Source: Wuchereria bancrofti
Lineage: Eukaryota; Nematoda; Chromadorea; Rhabditida; Onchocercidae
Length of the DNA: 36,321 nt
Assembly: GCA_005281725.1 (NCBI GenBank)
Contig: SSBO01000002.1
Span: 1-36,321, forward strand
Reading direction: 5' to 3'
The translations under genes and the position numbers were made by a program. The notes below the pieces were generated by a model. It worked only from the letters and a program-made list of their open reading frames with translations, was not told the DNA's origin and did not search any database. Positions 1 to 11,700 of this stretch are shown here, piece by piece. The first letter of the stretch is position 1, and each line of letters opens with the position of its first letter.

Positions 1-64
1 TTATTTATTATTATTATCATTATTATCACTATTATTATTGTTATTTATTATTATCATTATTATT
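1..64. repeat. TTA-type trinucleotide microsatellite
   Basis: Imperfect (TTA/TTATCA)n run at the left window edge. It probably continues outside the window. Confidence 0.8.
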
Positions 65-1888
65 TTGATAATGTTCATTAATACTACAATACTGCATACT
101 CTTTGCAAATTATTGATGATAGCACTTTGCATATTGACTTGTTTAATTATATTATTGTATTCCATGGATGTATCCAACTCCATTACCACTTCTTTCACCA
201 AATATACGATTCCATAAATTATAACAAATATTTTCGAATTCATTTTTTCTAAAATCCAAAAAAATTTTTTTCTAAAATCCAAAAAAAAAAAAATAGCACA
301 CAACTTATTCAGTTAAATAATAATTTTTTTACGAACATTTTTGTCCACGCATAAATTAAATTATTAATTTATATATATAATTCATTCGTAATGTCATTTC
401 ATTTTAATTCTGTTAAATTTTAAACTGCTTGCAACGCATGTATTGATTTTATTGCACAGACAAGAAATTTTATTTTTGCATTAAACTAATAAAACATTAT
501 ACGATACTTCAGCGATTTTTTGGAAAACATCCAAACTAATTAATTTTCTCAACTAACATTTCAATTATTAGTTTATGAATTCATGTTTGGTTTTTTTTTT
601 TCTTCTTTTTTTTTGTAGAAATCTAGAAATCTTCGTAGTAAGCAAAATTTCTATTTGCTGTTTTTATATTCCTACAAATATTGATGTCAAATATTCTATT
701 TTTTTGCTTTTTATATACAAAAATGTTTTTTTAATTGTATATTTGAATAGATAGCAATTTGACATCAATGAGATACTGTAAACCTACAAAAAGTAACACA
801 ATCTAAATTAGCTATAATTTTATTACATTAAAATAAGTTTTGAAAAAAAAAATACTATGAAGTTTATAAGAATTACGAAATCTTTTACTACTTGGATAAA
901 TAGGATGGATTAAAATAAATGGATAAGAATAAAACGCAATAAGCAAACACCTGTTTGAAGGATTGGTTTGTTATTTAGTTTCTACTCTTTAAATCTTCTG
1001 TTCACATTATTCATCCTATCCCTATCTCCTCCATAAGTTTTTACTTTTAAAAAATTTCAGAAGAAAATTTCAAAAAAAAAAGACAAAAAAAAAACAAAAA
1101 TTGAAGTTCCAAATCAATATATTGATATGTTGTTTATCAGTTGTTTAATCAACCATTCTTAAGCATTTTAATATCTATTTATTTACTTCCTTTTTTCCTT
1201 CTAATTCATTATATTACTTGAAAATTCTTTTTGCTAATTAATTAATTGAAAATAGAATTAAAATAAAACATTTAATGCAAATCATACAATGCGCTCAGAT
1301 ATTTAATCCTAATTTTTTATCAACAGATTTTTGAATACAAAAATACTAATTAAGATTAATTCAGTTGACGAAGAAATTTTTAGAAATATGAATTTAAAGG
1401 ATAGATAATGCTATTTGATATTTAAATAAACTTTAAATGCAATATACGAAGTTGCAGCTGCAATAACTTTGCTTCATTTGTACTGAAAAAATTGAATGTC
1501 TTTTGCAGCAAAAACAATTAAAAGTTTTAAGATTGTATTTTTCAAAGAGAAATTATTGTGATCGACATATGAAAAAAAAAATTAATTGACGGATATGATA
1601 TGATAATGTTCAAAAAAATGAAACATGTATATGACATAAAGATGGAATCATTTTTGACATTTAACATGCATCAGAAAAAAAAATGTCACATGCAAGTAAA
1701 ATAACTTTATAAATTTAAAAAGTAAAAGAAGAAAAATAACCATATAAATTAAAAAAATGTCACATACAAGTAAAATAACTTTATAAATTATAAAAAGAGA
1801 GCAAGAATTAGTTGAACATTTTTTCATGGTCTATTAAATTTGAATTTAAAATAATCTATTTGCAACATGCATGTACCTTAAGTCCATG
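1..1888. other. AT-rich intergenic region, no gene seen
   Basis: No convincing exon is visible on either strand. The only sizeable open frame (1-303, minus) is low-complexity: its tail is an Asn run translated from the TTA/TTATTA microsatellite at 1-64. Two local repeat pairs lie here. A ~39-bp direct repeat containing ATGTCACATGCAAG is at 1677-1715 and 1751-1789. A ~43-bp block starting CTATTTGATATTTAAATAAA at 1411 recurs at 2328, inside the last intron of the neighbouring collagen gene. Long A and T runs are frequent. Confidence 0.6.
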
Positions 1889-4356
1889 TCATATCATTTG
1901 TTTTCCTTTATGCATCACTAATGAATAATCACCAAAACGATAAGTTTCACGAATTCGATCATATGTTGTCACCTCAGTAAACGATGGTGGACAAGTACCA
2001 AGCGATAAAATGCAATAACCTTGATCGTCAACTAGCCAACCTATAAATTTTTCTGTATTAAAATAAAAATTGCAAGAATGAAAACATGAATAAATGTATT
2101 TTTCAAAAAATATCACTCTAATTATTAGGAAGAAATTAATCACAAAAATTCTGAAATAATTATTATGCTTAATGTTTTAATTAATTAATTAATTAATTTA
2201 AAGATGCATCAAATAAGTGAGAAATTGTAGATGATATGTTATTCTTGGTAATTAATTAAAATTATATTTATTTGAAGATTAATTTATGTTTCAAAGTTTT
2301 TTCCTAATGTCAAAATATGAGTACAAACTATTTGATATTTAAATAAACTTTAAAAGCAATATAAAAAGTTTTAATTTTTCTCCTTAGCGAGTGATATTAT
2401 AAAAGAATTACTCAACTGGCAAACCAGGAAGACATCATTTCCTGAATTTTCTTTTGAACCAGGATATCCTTGCATACCAATATCACCTTTTTGTCCAGGT
2501 AAACCTCGCAAACCTGGTGGTCCAATTGGTCCAGGAGAGCCTGAAATCTTTTTTATAGTTGCTGCATTAATTACAAACTTTTTCTCAGACACATTATTTT
2601 TTAAACTAAATTTAAAATTTCTTAAATTAAATTTATACATATAAAATGTTCAGTACTAAGTTGAAATTAGCAACAAATCATTGCAAATGTTTGTTTACTA
2701 CTTTAAGGATAATTTCTTAAAACGTAAATTTTTCGGTGCTCTCAAATTACATTTTTATACCTTGTAAACCCGGCAATCCGAATAGTCCAGGCTCACCAAT
2801 TCGTCCCGTTTGTCCGGTTCAATCCTGATTTTTCTTTCACTCCTGGCAATCCAGTTAATTCTTAAATATATTTGAAATCAAATATCAAATTTGTGTTTTT
2901 AATAGATCATTTTTCATTTAACTTTAAACCAATGTATCTGAAAATACACACAAGTCAGAATTGTTATTGGCGGAAATAAAATCTTAATGGATTTTTAAAA
3001 ATTCTTTAAAAAACTTTTTTCTTTACAAAGCCTTTCTTTTCCTTCATGTAAATATATATTCCACCTGTTTTTTTTCAATTAGAAGTGAAAAAGCTGGTTA
3101 TTACTTTCTTTATTTTCTTTAAGAAATATAAGTACCAAATAGTTTTTACCTGGTTTTCCCTGAATTCCTGGATTTCCTTGTTTACCTTTTAATCCAGGAA
3201 TGCCATCATGACCAACTAGTCCTGGTAATCCTTCCATGCCTTTTGCACCAGGTTTTCCTGCCACACCTGGAGAACCATACTTGCCCTCTTTACCTGGTAA
3301 ACCAGGATTACCCTTCAATCCAGGACTACCCTAAAGTTATTAGAGCTATTGATTTGTTCAATTAACTAATAAAACATTTTTTACTGCTAAATCTTATGTA
3401 AAAGTTTAACTTTATTTCCCTTATTTCCTTCTCTCTCAAAAAAAAGTATATTTAATGTTATAAAACAATTAAATTAAAAAAAAATTAATTTAAAAAAAAA
3501 AGAACAAAAAAGGGATAAAAATAAGATATCGTTATTTGGCTTCAAAAAATTGCAATTATATCAAATTGGAATTGAAACAGCATACAATCATTTCTAAATG
3601 AAATAGACACGAAACTATAATTAATTGATAAGATAATAATACTTACCTGTGGATCTTTATCACCTTTGTTTCCCGGTTTACCTGTTTCACCTTTTTCTCC
3701 CTTTCTACCAATCATTTCAATTGATTTCTTTATGTTCATTTGTTGTTCATCTAAATAATTTCTTCTTTTTTTTTAAATTATATTCTCAGAAAATGACGTT
3801 CACTTCATTTCATCTATGAAATTTTTTGTTAAACATGAAACTATGGCATTCATACCTGATAATCTTTCTTGAAGCTTTGAAATTTCCAATTGCATGTCAT
3901 TTGTTATTGTCAACAAGTGCTCTAATCGCTTATATAAATGATGCATGTACTAAATAAATATATAAACTTAATTAATTAATTTAATAATTTACAAAAAAAA
4001 AAAAATTGTAATGATAGCGCATGCAAAATTATTCTTACTATTTTTGAATTACTATTAATTGTGATATGATTTTATGTGATAAATTATTATCTTTGCTAAT
4101 TTGATCAAAAGATAAATCAGCGTTATCATTATCATCGATATCAATTCATCATTAAATTAATGGTTGATAGTGTTATAAAAATGTAATAAATAGTAAAGTA
4201 GAGTAAGATTTAATTTGTAAATGTTTAACAAACCTGTTGCAATGCTATCAATTCTTTGTCTAAGTTATTTCTTTCATTTTCTGATATTTGTTGATAATTC
4301 GGTTGTATAGCTAACACTGATAAGCTTAATTGTTGTAAGAAAAAACACCATAACAT
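1889..4356 (-). CDS. Secreted collagen-like protein (221 aa as modelled)
   Basis: Model, 5' to 3' on the minus strand: 4356-4234, 3949-3856, 3750-3647, 3330-3150, 2052-1889 (666 nt, 221 residues). Exon 1 starts MLWCFFLQQLSLSVLA, a good signal peptide. Exon 2 is a heptad-like segment (about residues 42-72) that could nucleate a trimer. Exon 3 carries six Gly-X-Y triplets, then a short break (DPQ). Exon 4 carries about 20 uninterrupted Gly-X-Y triplets (residues 108-167). The last exon is a non-collagenous domain of about 54 residues with two cysteines (GYCILSLGTC), ending at a TGA at 1889. The ATG follows an acceptor-like CAACAG by one base, as expected for an SL trans-splice site. Exon 4 ends in phase 1 and the last exon starts in phase 1, so they join cleanly over two decayed exons at 2761-2860 and 2416-2540. 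The last exon has two in-frame acceptors 12 nt apart. The protein is not a typical cuticle collagen (no clear cuticle-collagen N domain). I do not recognise the C-terminal domain. The role is probably extracellular matrix; the assignment to collagen rests on the repeats. Confidence 0.72.
2416..2540 (-). pseudogene. Decayed Gly-X-Y exon within the last collagen intron
   Basis: After an acceptor (GATTTCAG) the frame reads GSPGPIGPPGLRGLPGQKGD and onward, clear collagen in the expected phase. Near its end a Gly is Glu (GSKENSG where GSKGNSG is expected). One base then appears lost: GATGTCTTCCTGG reads PGLP only in another frame, and adding one G restores Gly-X-Y. The donor position after CCAG is TTGAGT instead of GTGAGT. 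Length to that site is 125 nt, one short of a phase-neutral 126. These lesions suggest the exon can no longer be used, though sequencing error is not excluded. Confidence 0.65.
2761..2860 (-). pseudogene. Frameshifted Gly-X-Y exon within the last collagen intron
   Basis: The donor side reads TGQTGRIGEPGLFGLPGLQG in phase 1 before GTATAA. The acceptor side reads TGLPGVKEKSGLN in a different frame. The collagen frame of the 3' part is closed by a TGA about where the two frames meet (near 2820). Two Gly positions are Glu. The exon is 100 nt where a phase-neutral exon would be 99 or 102. It is flanked by plausible AG and GT signals, so it looks like a once-functional exon that has lost its frame. 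Confidence 0.6.
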
Positions 4357-4409
4357 TCTGTTGTAGGAAGAAAAAACTTTATAAAATGATAACATCTTAA
4401 CATATTATT

Positions 4410-4442
4410 CAGAAAAACAAACAAACAAACAAACAAACAAAC
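4410..4442. repeat. (ACAA)n microsatellite
   Basis: About seven consecutive ACAA/CAAA units, just upstream of the collagen start codon on the minus strand. Confidence 0.85.
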
Positions 4443-6239
4443 ACTGATATTTGTCAATTAGTAGTATTTATACTTTTATAAAATTTAATTATAATATAAA
4501 TGTAATGATTACTGCCAATTACTATGGTAGTTGTCGGCTCTTATGATCTTTTCAAATGACAGTTCTTACAAATAAAAAAGCTTATTACATCTAATTATCT
4601 TTTTCTGTTCATTTCTTTTATGATTTCATGAGAGGAAATGAGTGTTAATGTAAAATTGAATTTTGATCCAGAAATCTCTCGACCAACCAGTCTTCATTTC
4701 CAATTTACATAATTGTAGTATAAATGTGAATATGAAAATAATAAATAAAACAAATAAATCTTACTTTCCTAGCGAAAAATGAAATTGTAGTATTCACTTT
4801 AGAAAATTTTTAACTTATGATTTTTTTTGAAAAATACTAAATTACAAAGTGTTAGAAATGAAGTGAAAATAACAGAAATCCGATTCGTTGGAACAAATTT
4901 TGCAAAAATTTATTTAATGACTAAGGAAGTCAATTGCTGTGAAAAATTTGCCTAACTTATGCTATCCATCATTTGATGCATCATCTCATTCATGATATTA
5001 TTTTAAATTTGTAACTTTAATATTTCCAATTCTATTTGCTTCCCCTTAAGCAGAATATTTTCCGCTTCCGTTTCCGCAGAAGCAGCGCAAGTGGTTTGCA
5101 AAATAAAAAAATTAATAATCCAATCGGTATTGAAATAATTGTTACATTACTCATCACAATTGCTTACATAATTAAGCATCAAAACTGTATATGAAATTGG
5201 TTTAATGATATTTTAACTATGTCAAAAGCTACAAATGCTTGTTAACTAATGGAACCAGAGGTAATTAACCATGCAAATCATCCTTTTTAATACTTAACCA
5301 GAAAAAAAAATCCTCTAAATTTCTTCATGCCTCAATGCATCTCTTATTTCAAAAAAACCATAAGCTCATGGATGAGACGAAAAAAAACCAAGCATTTGTA
5401 AAACATTGAAATCACCATAACATCAATTTAGCATTTTTGTCACCAACTGGATGTGACATACTTTTCCCACTTCAGACTTTAACTTAAAATTTCAAATTTT
5501 AATTGACGGTATAAAAAATTTTATGCTTGCATTTTTAAGATATCATATAAAATAAGCCTCATTTCGCATTAGCATTTGATTGCATGTCTTCAGAATATAA
5601 TATGCTCCACTGATAATGAAATTAATAGAACCTATTAGTGGTTATTTATTGCTTCAAATATTAGTCGAGAAAAGTTTCTCGATTTCTAAAATAACATCTA
5701 AAATTAAAAAAAAAAACATAAATGTATATTAGTTTTAGAAAAAATGAAATTTTTTTTATCTATAAGAAGCGACCTCTAATAAGTTTAACCATAAGAAAAT
5801 ATAGAACACTGTGTTTTTATGGTAAGATAAATGAGACATGCAATATTTTCTCTGCAATTAAAACTTTCAATAAAAGTTTTATTAAGTTCTAAACATTATA
5901 AAAGAAAGGTATGATCGGAAAAAAGTTCAAATACAATTAAACCATGAAATATATTTAATTTCATTTTTCAACTAGTATATAAGAACATTACTATTATCTT
6001 CTGATGTCATTTTCACTGAACATTTGCTTTCTATCAATATTTAAACCCTAAATTTTTATGACTATGTTTGGGACAAAACTGTGAAAGCAATCAAGTCTTC
6101 CATTAAAATGGACAAATTTCTGATTTAGAAATAGGAAAACAGTCAGGATAAATAATGATTTTAGATAACATGGAAACATTTAACAAATTTTGTACAATTT
6201 TATGAAAAACAATAACAATAGAATTTTAAATTAAATTTT

Positions 6240-6367
6240 TATTTCGGGTTATCTGCCTAGAGTTAGACGAAATTAAGAATAAAAATTCTTTAAATATTGA
6301 ATTACTAATGTTCGTTGAATTTCTCGTTCAAAGTAATGTCAGTATTTCGGGTTATCTGCCTAGAGTT
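6240..6367. repeat. Exact 25-bp direct repeat, 103-bp period
   Basis: TATTTCGGGTTATCTGCCTA followed by GAGTT occurs at 6240-6264 and again at 6343-6367. It is more G+C-rich than its surroundings and is not low-complexity, so it is unlikely by chance. No function is evident. Confidence 0.85.
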
Positions 6368-6793
6368 TTCGATTATGCCACGTAATTTCATCCATACCCC
6401 TTCACAGCAATGAAATAGAAATTGATTTTTTAACGCTTTTGCAACGCTATACTGTCGGCTGAAAATAATTTAATCCTATTTCAAAAAATTTTTTCATTGT
6501 AATATGAAAGTGATAAAACTAAAACATTTAAAATATGAGAATTAAAAAAAGAAAAGACACTTAAAACATGCAAAATATTTGCCCCAAAAATCTGAAAAAG
6601 TATAAATTAGACGGGAAGAATTAATAATAATATTTTCAATAAGCAAATTAAAAGCAAAATCTGATTGGCATTGAAGTCCCATTTGTAAAAAATAATTAAT
6701 GACAACGTTTAGTGTATAATAAAGTAGTCAAGACGAGATGTATTGATCAGACAGATTAGTTCCAATATAAGCGCAAAGTAGCTAAGGCAACAA

Positions 6794-8335
6794 TTAAGCC
6801 AATATACCACTTATCAGATTAATGAAAAGATCTAATCTTTCAATATTTAACTTCATTAGATATCCCAAATGTCTAATTGCTTCATTTAATAATGCTCAAG
6901 TTATTCGTAATCCTCTATGAATAATTAATTAAAAATAAATTACCGAATAATTTTCGCAGCTGCACGATATCTTTTTGTTTGCATTAAACTGATCGAAATA
7001 TATAATTTACAGCGCGAAATCAGAACAGGATCACCAATATTATTAGCAATTTGTAGTTGACTGTAGGAAACAAGTTCTGCTTTTTCAGCCTATAAAAACT
7101 AAATGCAAAATAGCAATTTCTAAAAAAAATAAAAACATTTCATTTTCAAATTGTCTGCAAAAAGAAATAGTATAAACACCTTCGTTAAAGAAATTTAGTA
7201 TTGTTTTAATTGTTTCAAAGGCGAAGTAAAATTTTTCATCTATCAAGTTAAACAAATTCGAAAAGAAAGATTTAAACTTACGAAATGTTTATAATAATCA
7301 CCCATAGCTGATAAGGCACCACCAAAAGTAGACAAAATCCATAACGATTTCTCTAGCTCTAAACCTCTAATACAAATTGCGGAAATTCTATAGTTCCTAA
7401 AATAATGACAGTAAAGTGTCAAAAAAATTCTTTTATCTCTACGTTCATATTTCTAAGTCTTTTTTTAGACACTCATTTTGATATCTATTTGATACCAATT
7501 TTTCTATGTTATATTTAAGGTATTTGTTTATTCTTTCACATTAATAATTAATAAAAGAAATTGCTTTTCATCACATTAAATTATCTCAATTTTATCCATG
7601 AAATTATCTTTAAAAAAAAAAAAATGGACAAAAAAGAGAAATCGCTAATCAAAATTATGCTCACCATTTATAATCAATTTCACTAATCAACGGTTCACTG
7701 AAGTGAATTACCAAATATACATTCTAAATAGAAATGATTAATTCAATATTCATTTATTAAGTTTTCTAAAAAAAATAATTTTAAAACATAAAAATCTACT
7801 TCTAAAGTGAAATTCCAATTTTTACAGGAAATCACCTATTGAGAAGTTCAAATCTAAAATTATTTAGAAGACTCCCTGATCACATCAAATTTTGTAATCA
7901 CATACACTTCAATTTACATTTAAAAAGAAAAAAAAAATCTTGCAATATCACAGCAGAACCTTTAACAACTAATTAACGATTATTAGATGGTGAAATCTCT
8001 GAATGAAAGAACATTATGATTTTGAAATGATATGTAGAAGAAAATGAAATATACAATAATTTTAGTCTCTTTTTATTGTATCACAATTTAGATTTAATAA
8101 ATAGAAAACTTACCTTATTAACAGGAATATTGCAATTTCTTCTCAGAAAATTCAATAAGGCTTGTTTTACATATTCAGTCTGAATTGCATAAAGTAATGA
8201 TGATAGAAAATAAGTTGATGTTTTCCATTTCACAATGGATTTACTCCCTCGCAATTCATTATCCAATTTAGCATAGCAGATCTGCTCCGGTATACGTAAG
8301 TCAAGTAATAAAGTATTACCAATTTTAAACTTCAT
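6794..8335 (-). CDS. Uncharacterised 206-aa helical protein, third gene of putative operon
   Basis: Model, 5' to 3': 8335-8114, 7723-7665, 7396-7282, 7089-6944, 6872-6794 (621 nt, 206 residues). I do not recognise the family with confidence. Exon 1 begins MKFKIGNTLLLDLRIPEQIC. The central part has a small-residue-rich helix-turn segment (WILSTFGGALSAMGDYYKHF). It is followed by a TPR-like helical pair (AEKAELVSYSQLQIANNIGD, then CKLYISISLMQTKRYRAAAK). No signal peptide or membrane span is visible. The start is chosen because the upstream frame closes with a TAA just after the ATG, while an acceptor (ATTATTTTACAG, 8444-8455) lies 108 nt upstream as a likely trans-splice site. The first four exons have good GT-AG signals and fitting phases. 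The last exon is less certain: I used the acceptor GCAATTAG, giving HLGYLMKLNIERL and a TAA at 6794. Another acceptor about 40 nt upstream (near 6913) would give only a 5-residue tail. It lies 350 bp downstream of the RPUSD3-like gene in the same orientation. Confidence 0.62.
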
Positions 8336-8796
8336 TGAACATATCTGGCTTAAAATTATAAAACTTATTTCGACAGAGTAGAATCATCTGACTAACATGC
8401 TGAATAGTTTGTAAACTTCGGAAAATTGCTAACCTTGTGAGTACTGTAAAATAATAACTAAAACTACTAGAAATTTGATAGTTTTTCTTTTTTTCAGAAA
8501 GTTTTTTTATCAGTAAAACATATAATTTACACTGAAAAATTTTGCTCTCCAATAAAGCTTTAAACAGCAACGATTTGTAATTACTGAATAAGGTGATAAA
8601 ATCCAAAAAAAAAGTTCCATCAAAGCTAATGATAAAAATCTAGAAAATAAAGTTGAATTAATCCTCTTCAAAGATTTCATATTTTTGGAATTTTTTTAAA
8701 TTTCGAAAAAAAAAAAAAGAAAAACATGCAGAATATGGAGTTCCATGTTACATGTTTCAAATAGAAGAAGTATAGAATATATATCGTTTATAAATT
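8336..8796 (-). other. Intercistronic spacer with probable SL acceptor
   Basis: The RPUSD3-like stop codon (8797) overlaps an AATAAA, a possible cleavage signal. About 350 bp later the motif ATTATTTTACAG ends at 8444, and a 108-nt leader runs to the ATG at 8335. The arrangement fits cleavage/polyadenylation of the upstream gene plus trans-splicing of the downstream one. No coding sequence was recognised between them. Confidence 0.45.
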
Positions 8797-11700
8797 TTAT
8801 TTTTTCAACAATCGTAATTTTTTCAAAGTATATGCGAAAAAAGACGGTATAGGAGCACAAATATGAATTTTGTTTGAGCTTCGTTTTGACAGTGGAATTA
8901 TCACTTCTTTCAAATGTATGTACATTGGTAGTCGACGAAATGAATTACCTGAAAAGATGATTACTGAACACAATCTTTTCAAGAAATTCAATGAAATATA
9001 AATATAAAATTTAGAAATTCAGAAGAAAATCGAATGTACTCTTGTAATCGTAACATGTACACAATCTATTAGTCCAGAATTAATATTTATTTATTTAATT
9101 GAATATTTATTTACCTAACTATGCTGCGTGTAAATAATGAAATTGTCACAAAACAAAATTTCCCAAATTCTGAAAACCTCAAATTGCACAAACTTTATCA
9201 ATAAAAGTGAATGACAGCGATAAAAGATATCTTAAAGAAAAATTGAATTACCAGCAATATTTAAATCTTGTAATGCACTATCGGATAATCGTGGTGGAAT
9301 CCCTCGTCCTGCTTCTCGACGACTATAATTATATTTCATATCACCAATAATGGGACATGCAATACCAATACCAAGATGAGCGCGTATTTGCTCCGGAACG
9401 TCTAAAATTTTCGCTTTTAATAGCATTTGAAAATAATTATATAGAAAACAAATAAATAATTTTGAAACTGTGTTACAAAAAAATTAACACATCTTTTTTA
9501 ATTACCAAAATATTGGCGTCTCTTGAAACAAACTTGTTATACATAAACTAATTGGACGAAACATTTCAAGAACTGAACTGTAACAACCCAAAAAAATATA
9601 CCAATGACTTAATCTTCATGATTTAATTTATGTTTCATTTCAGGAATTCATTTACAGATAAAAAAAATACCAGAATTGACGACACACTCCATATAACTGG
9701 TATGATTTTTGGAATCATGTCTGAGAACACGATAATATGTACTTGCTTCCAAAAATGGACTAATTTCATTGCTGCTGTTTGCACTCAATGGTAACATCTA
9801 AATCAATCAAAGAATTCATTAAATAATTCAAATTTTGTATTACAAATTACACTTTAAGATCTAGCCGCTTCATAAAATTTTTTAAAAATATAAATCCATC
9901 ATATTTTTTGCATCGTAGAAATTATCTTCAGCCAATTAGAGAAAACTTTCAAAATAAAATAATTTTGCTATCATCCAATTCCATCTATTATAACAATTAT
10001 AATGACACTCATCGATTAAATAGGCAAATGGTTCAGTCTATATTCCTCACTAAGAGTGCAAAATAAAAAAAAATAATAAATAAATAAAAAACAAAAAAGA
10101 AAAATCAACCATGTAATTGTTATTTTTTCTCCTACATTTGACAAGAGGAATGTTGATAGTAGCTTCTCGATGCGCGGGTGCCATATTTGTAATAACACGG
10201 TAACACTGCTCTATTAATCCATTTTTATACAAAGTTTTTATTTTTTCCTGAACTTTTGGATTCCTGTAAAAAAACGGAAAAATCCAGAAAAATATCCTGA
10301 GTCTCCCAGAGCAGAAACACTCTTTGAAATTAATCTAACTCGGTTTAATACAGAAAATAAATTCTTGGTCAATACTTTCTAATATTTAAAAACATTCTTT
10401 TTTTCTGATCCTAATTTTTTAAACTCTAATATTAAATTAATAAACACCCTATATTACTCATTTTTGAAAGAAACACAGAAAGGGCTAACTAAAAATCAAT
10501 AGAAGGTAAAAGAAATAAAGCAGTTGTATAATCGGAAAATAATCCCTTTTATGCTAAGAAGATTGAAAAACATATAATATTTTTATTCAAATCTATTGAA
10601 ATCAAAAAAAAAAAAAAAAAAAAAAAAAAAGGAAAAGAAAACAAGCTAACTTTGCAAACAATGTCACTCCAGTAACAGATTTTCCGATGGATTTCACAAT
10701 CCGCAAGCAATTCACATCTGGTGTTATTCGAGAAGAAAGTTGAGGAAGAATACGTAATAATTCAGCTTGATCGCTGGGTGCATTTGAACAAGCTACTTGA
10801 TATGGCTTATCGAATGCAATAAGTTCCTCTGAAAATATGCAAAAATCAAAGATATTTCTTGAAACAAAAGCAATGAATATGTAAAACAGTCTTAGATTTG
10901 AAAAGGTGTAAAAGAAAATTAATATCTTATATTCAGATAAACAATTATATGTAGTAATAAATCAAATCTAACCGTCTTCATAAATAATCCGATTAGTCAT
11001 TACATTAACTAGGTCTTCGCTGTTCATTTTCCAAACCGGTTCAATTTCTTCCCATATTTTCTTGATACCCAAATCTTTGTGTGTCTTTAAGTCCAATGCT
11101 TCCTATAGTACACTTTTTATTTAAATTTTCTTCAGAAAAAACAAAAAACATCTGGAAAGCTATCTGATAATTTCATCTCGCAAATGTTCAAAGGATAACT
11201 TCCCATAAAAAGCTAAATGAAAATCGTCAACTACACACAATTATAAATGATCCAATCTGTTAACACTTTTGCTGTATTTTTCTGAAAATTGAAAACTTCA
11301 AAAATCACTTGCAATAACAATTTAACTTAGTAGTTCTATTGATAAAAACTTACAAATGATTGAACAACCCTGCTATCTGCGTCACTGTCACTATCATCAT
11401 ATCCAGTATCCTCGTTGGAATCTTCTACAGAATCATTTGCTAATTCATCTGGATGTTGCCCAGCTAATCTAAAAAAAATATCATGTAAAATAAAAAAAAA
11501 AGCATATTTCCAAGAAAGCTTTTAAGATTAAGACACTTCAGAGGAATCTCAAGTTGGTAAAAACATCTGTCGAGACTTGAACCATTAGTTTAAGAGAAAA
11601 AAAGAGATAATGAAAATAACTGTAACAAATGGGACTCATATGCATCTCTTTGATGTCAGGACCCAAATTCAAAAGAATTAATCAGGACGAGCCAGTCAAT

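Larger units (their letters stand above)
4357..6793. other. Intergenic region, mostly featureless
   Basis: A 2.4-kb AT-rich stretch between the collagen gene start and the 3' end of the unknown gene at 6794. It contains an ACAA microsatellite (4410-4442), a pair of overlapping short frames at 5003-5154, and an exact 25-bp direct repeat (6240-6264 and 6343-6367). No coding exon with splice signals and coherent phase was found. Confidence 0.5.

Noticed and set aside
1..303. 100-codon open frame, minus strand
   Set aside because: It ends in an Asn run translated from a microsatellite and has no recognisable domain, conserved start context or splice partner.
8325..8606. 93-codon minus-strand frame overlapping the start of the 206-aa gene
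   Set aside because: It is out of frame with the gene, closes with a TAA just after the chosen ATG, and its last part is better read as a trans-spliced leader after TTTTACAG.
9534..9577. Extra exon (VLEMFRPISLCIT) in the RPUSD3-like gene between 9671 and 9401
   Set aside because: It has usable acceptor and donor signals, but direct joining of 9671 to 9401 keeps phase and gives an ungapped match of MECVVNSDVPEQIRAH to the family pattern. The extra residues would interrupt the conserved strand.
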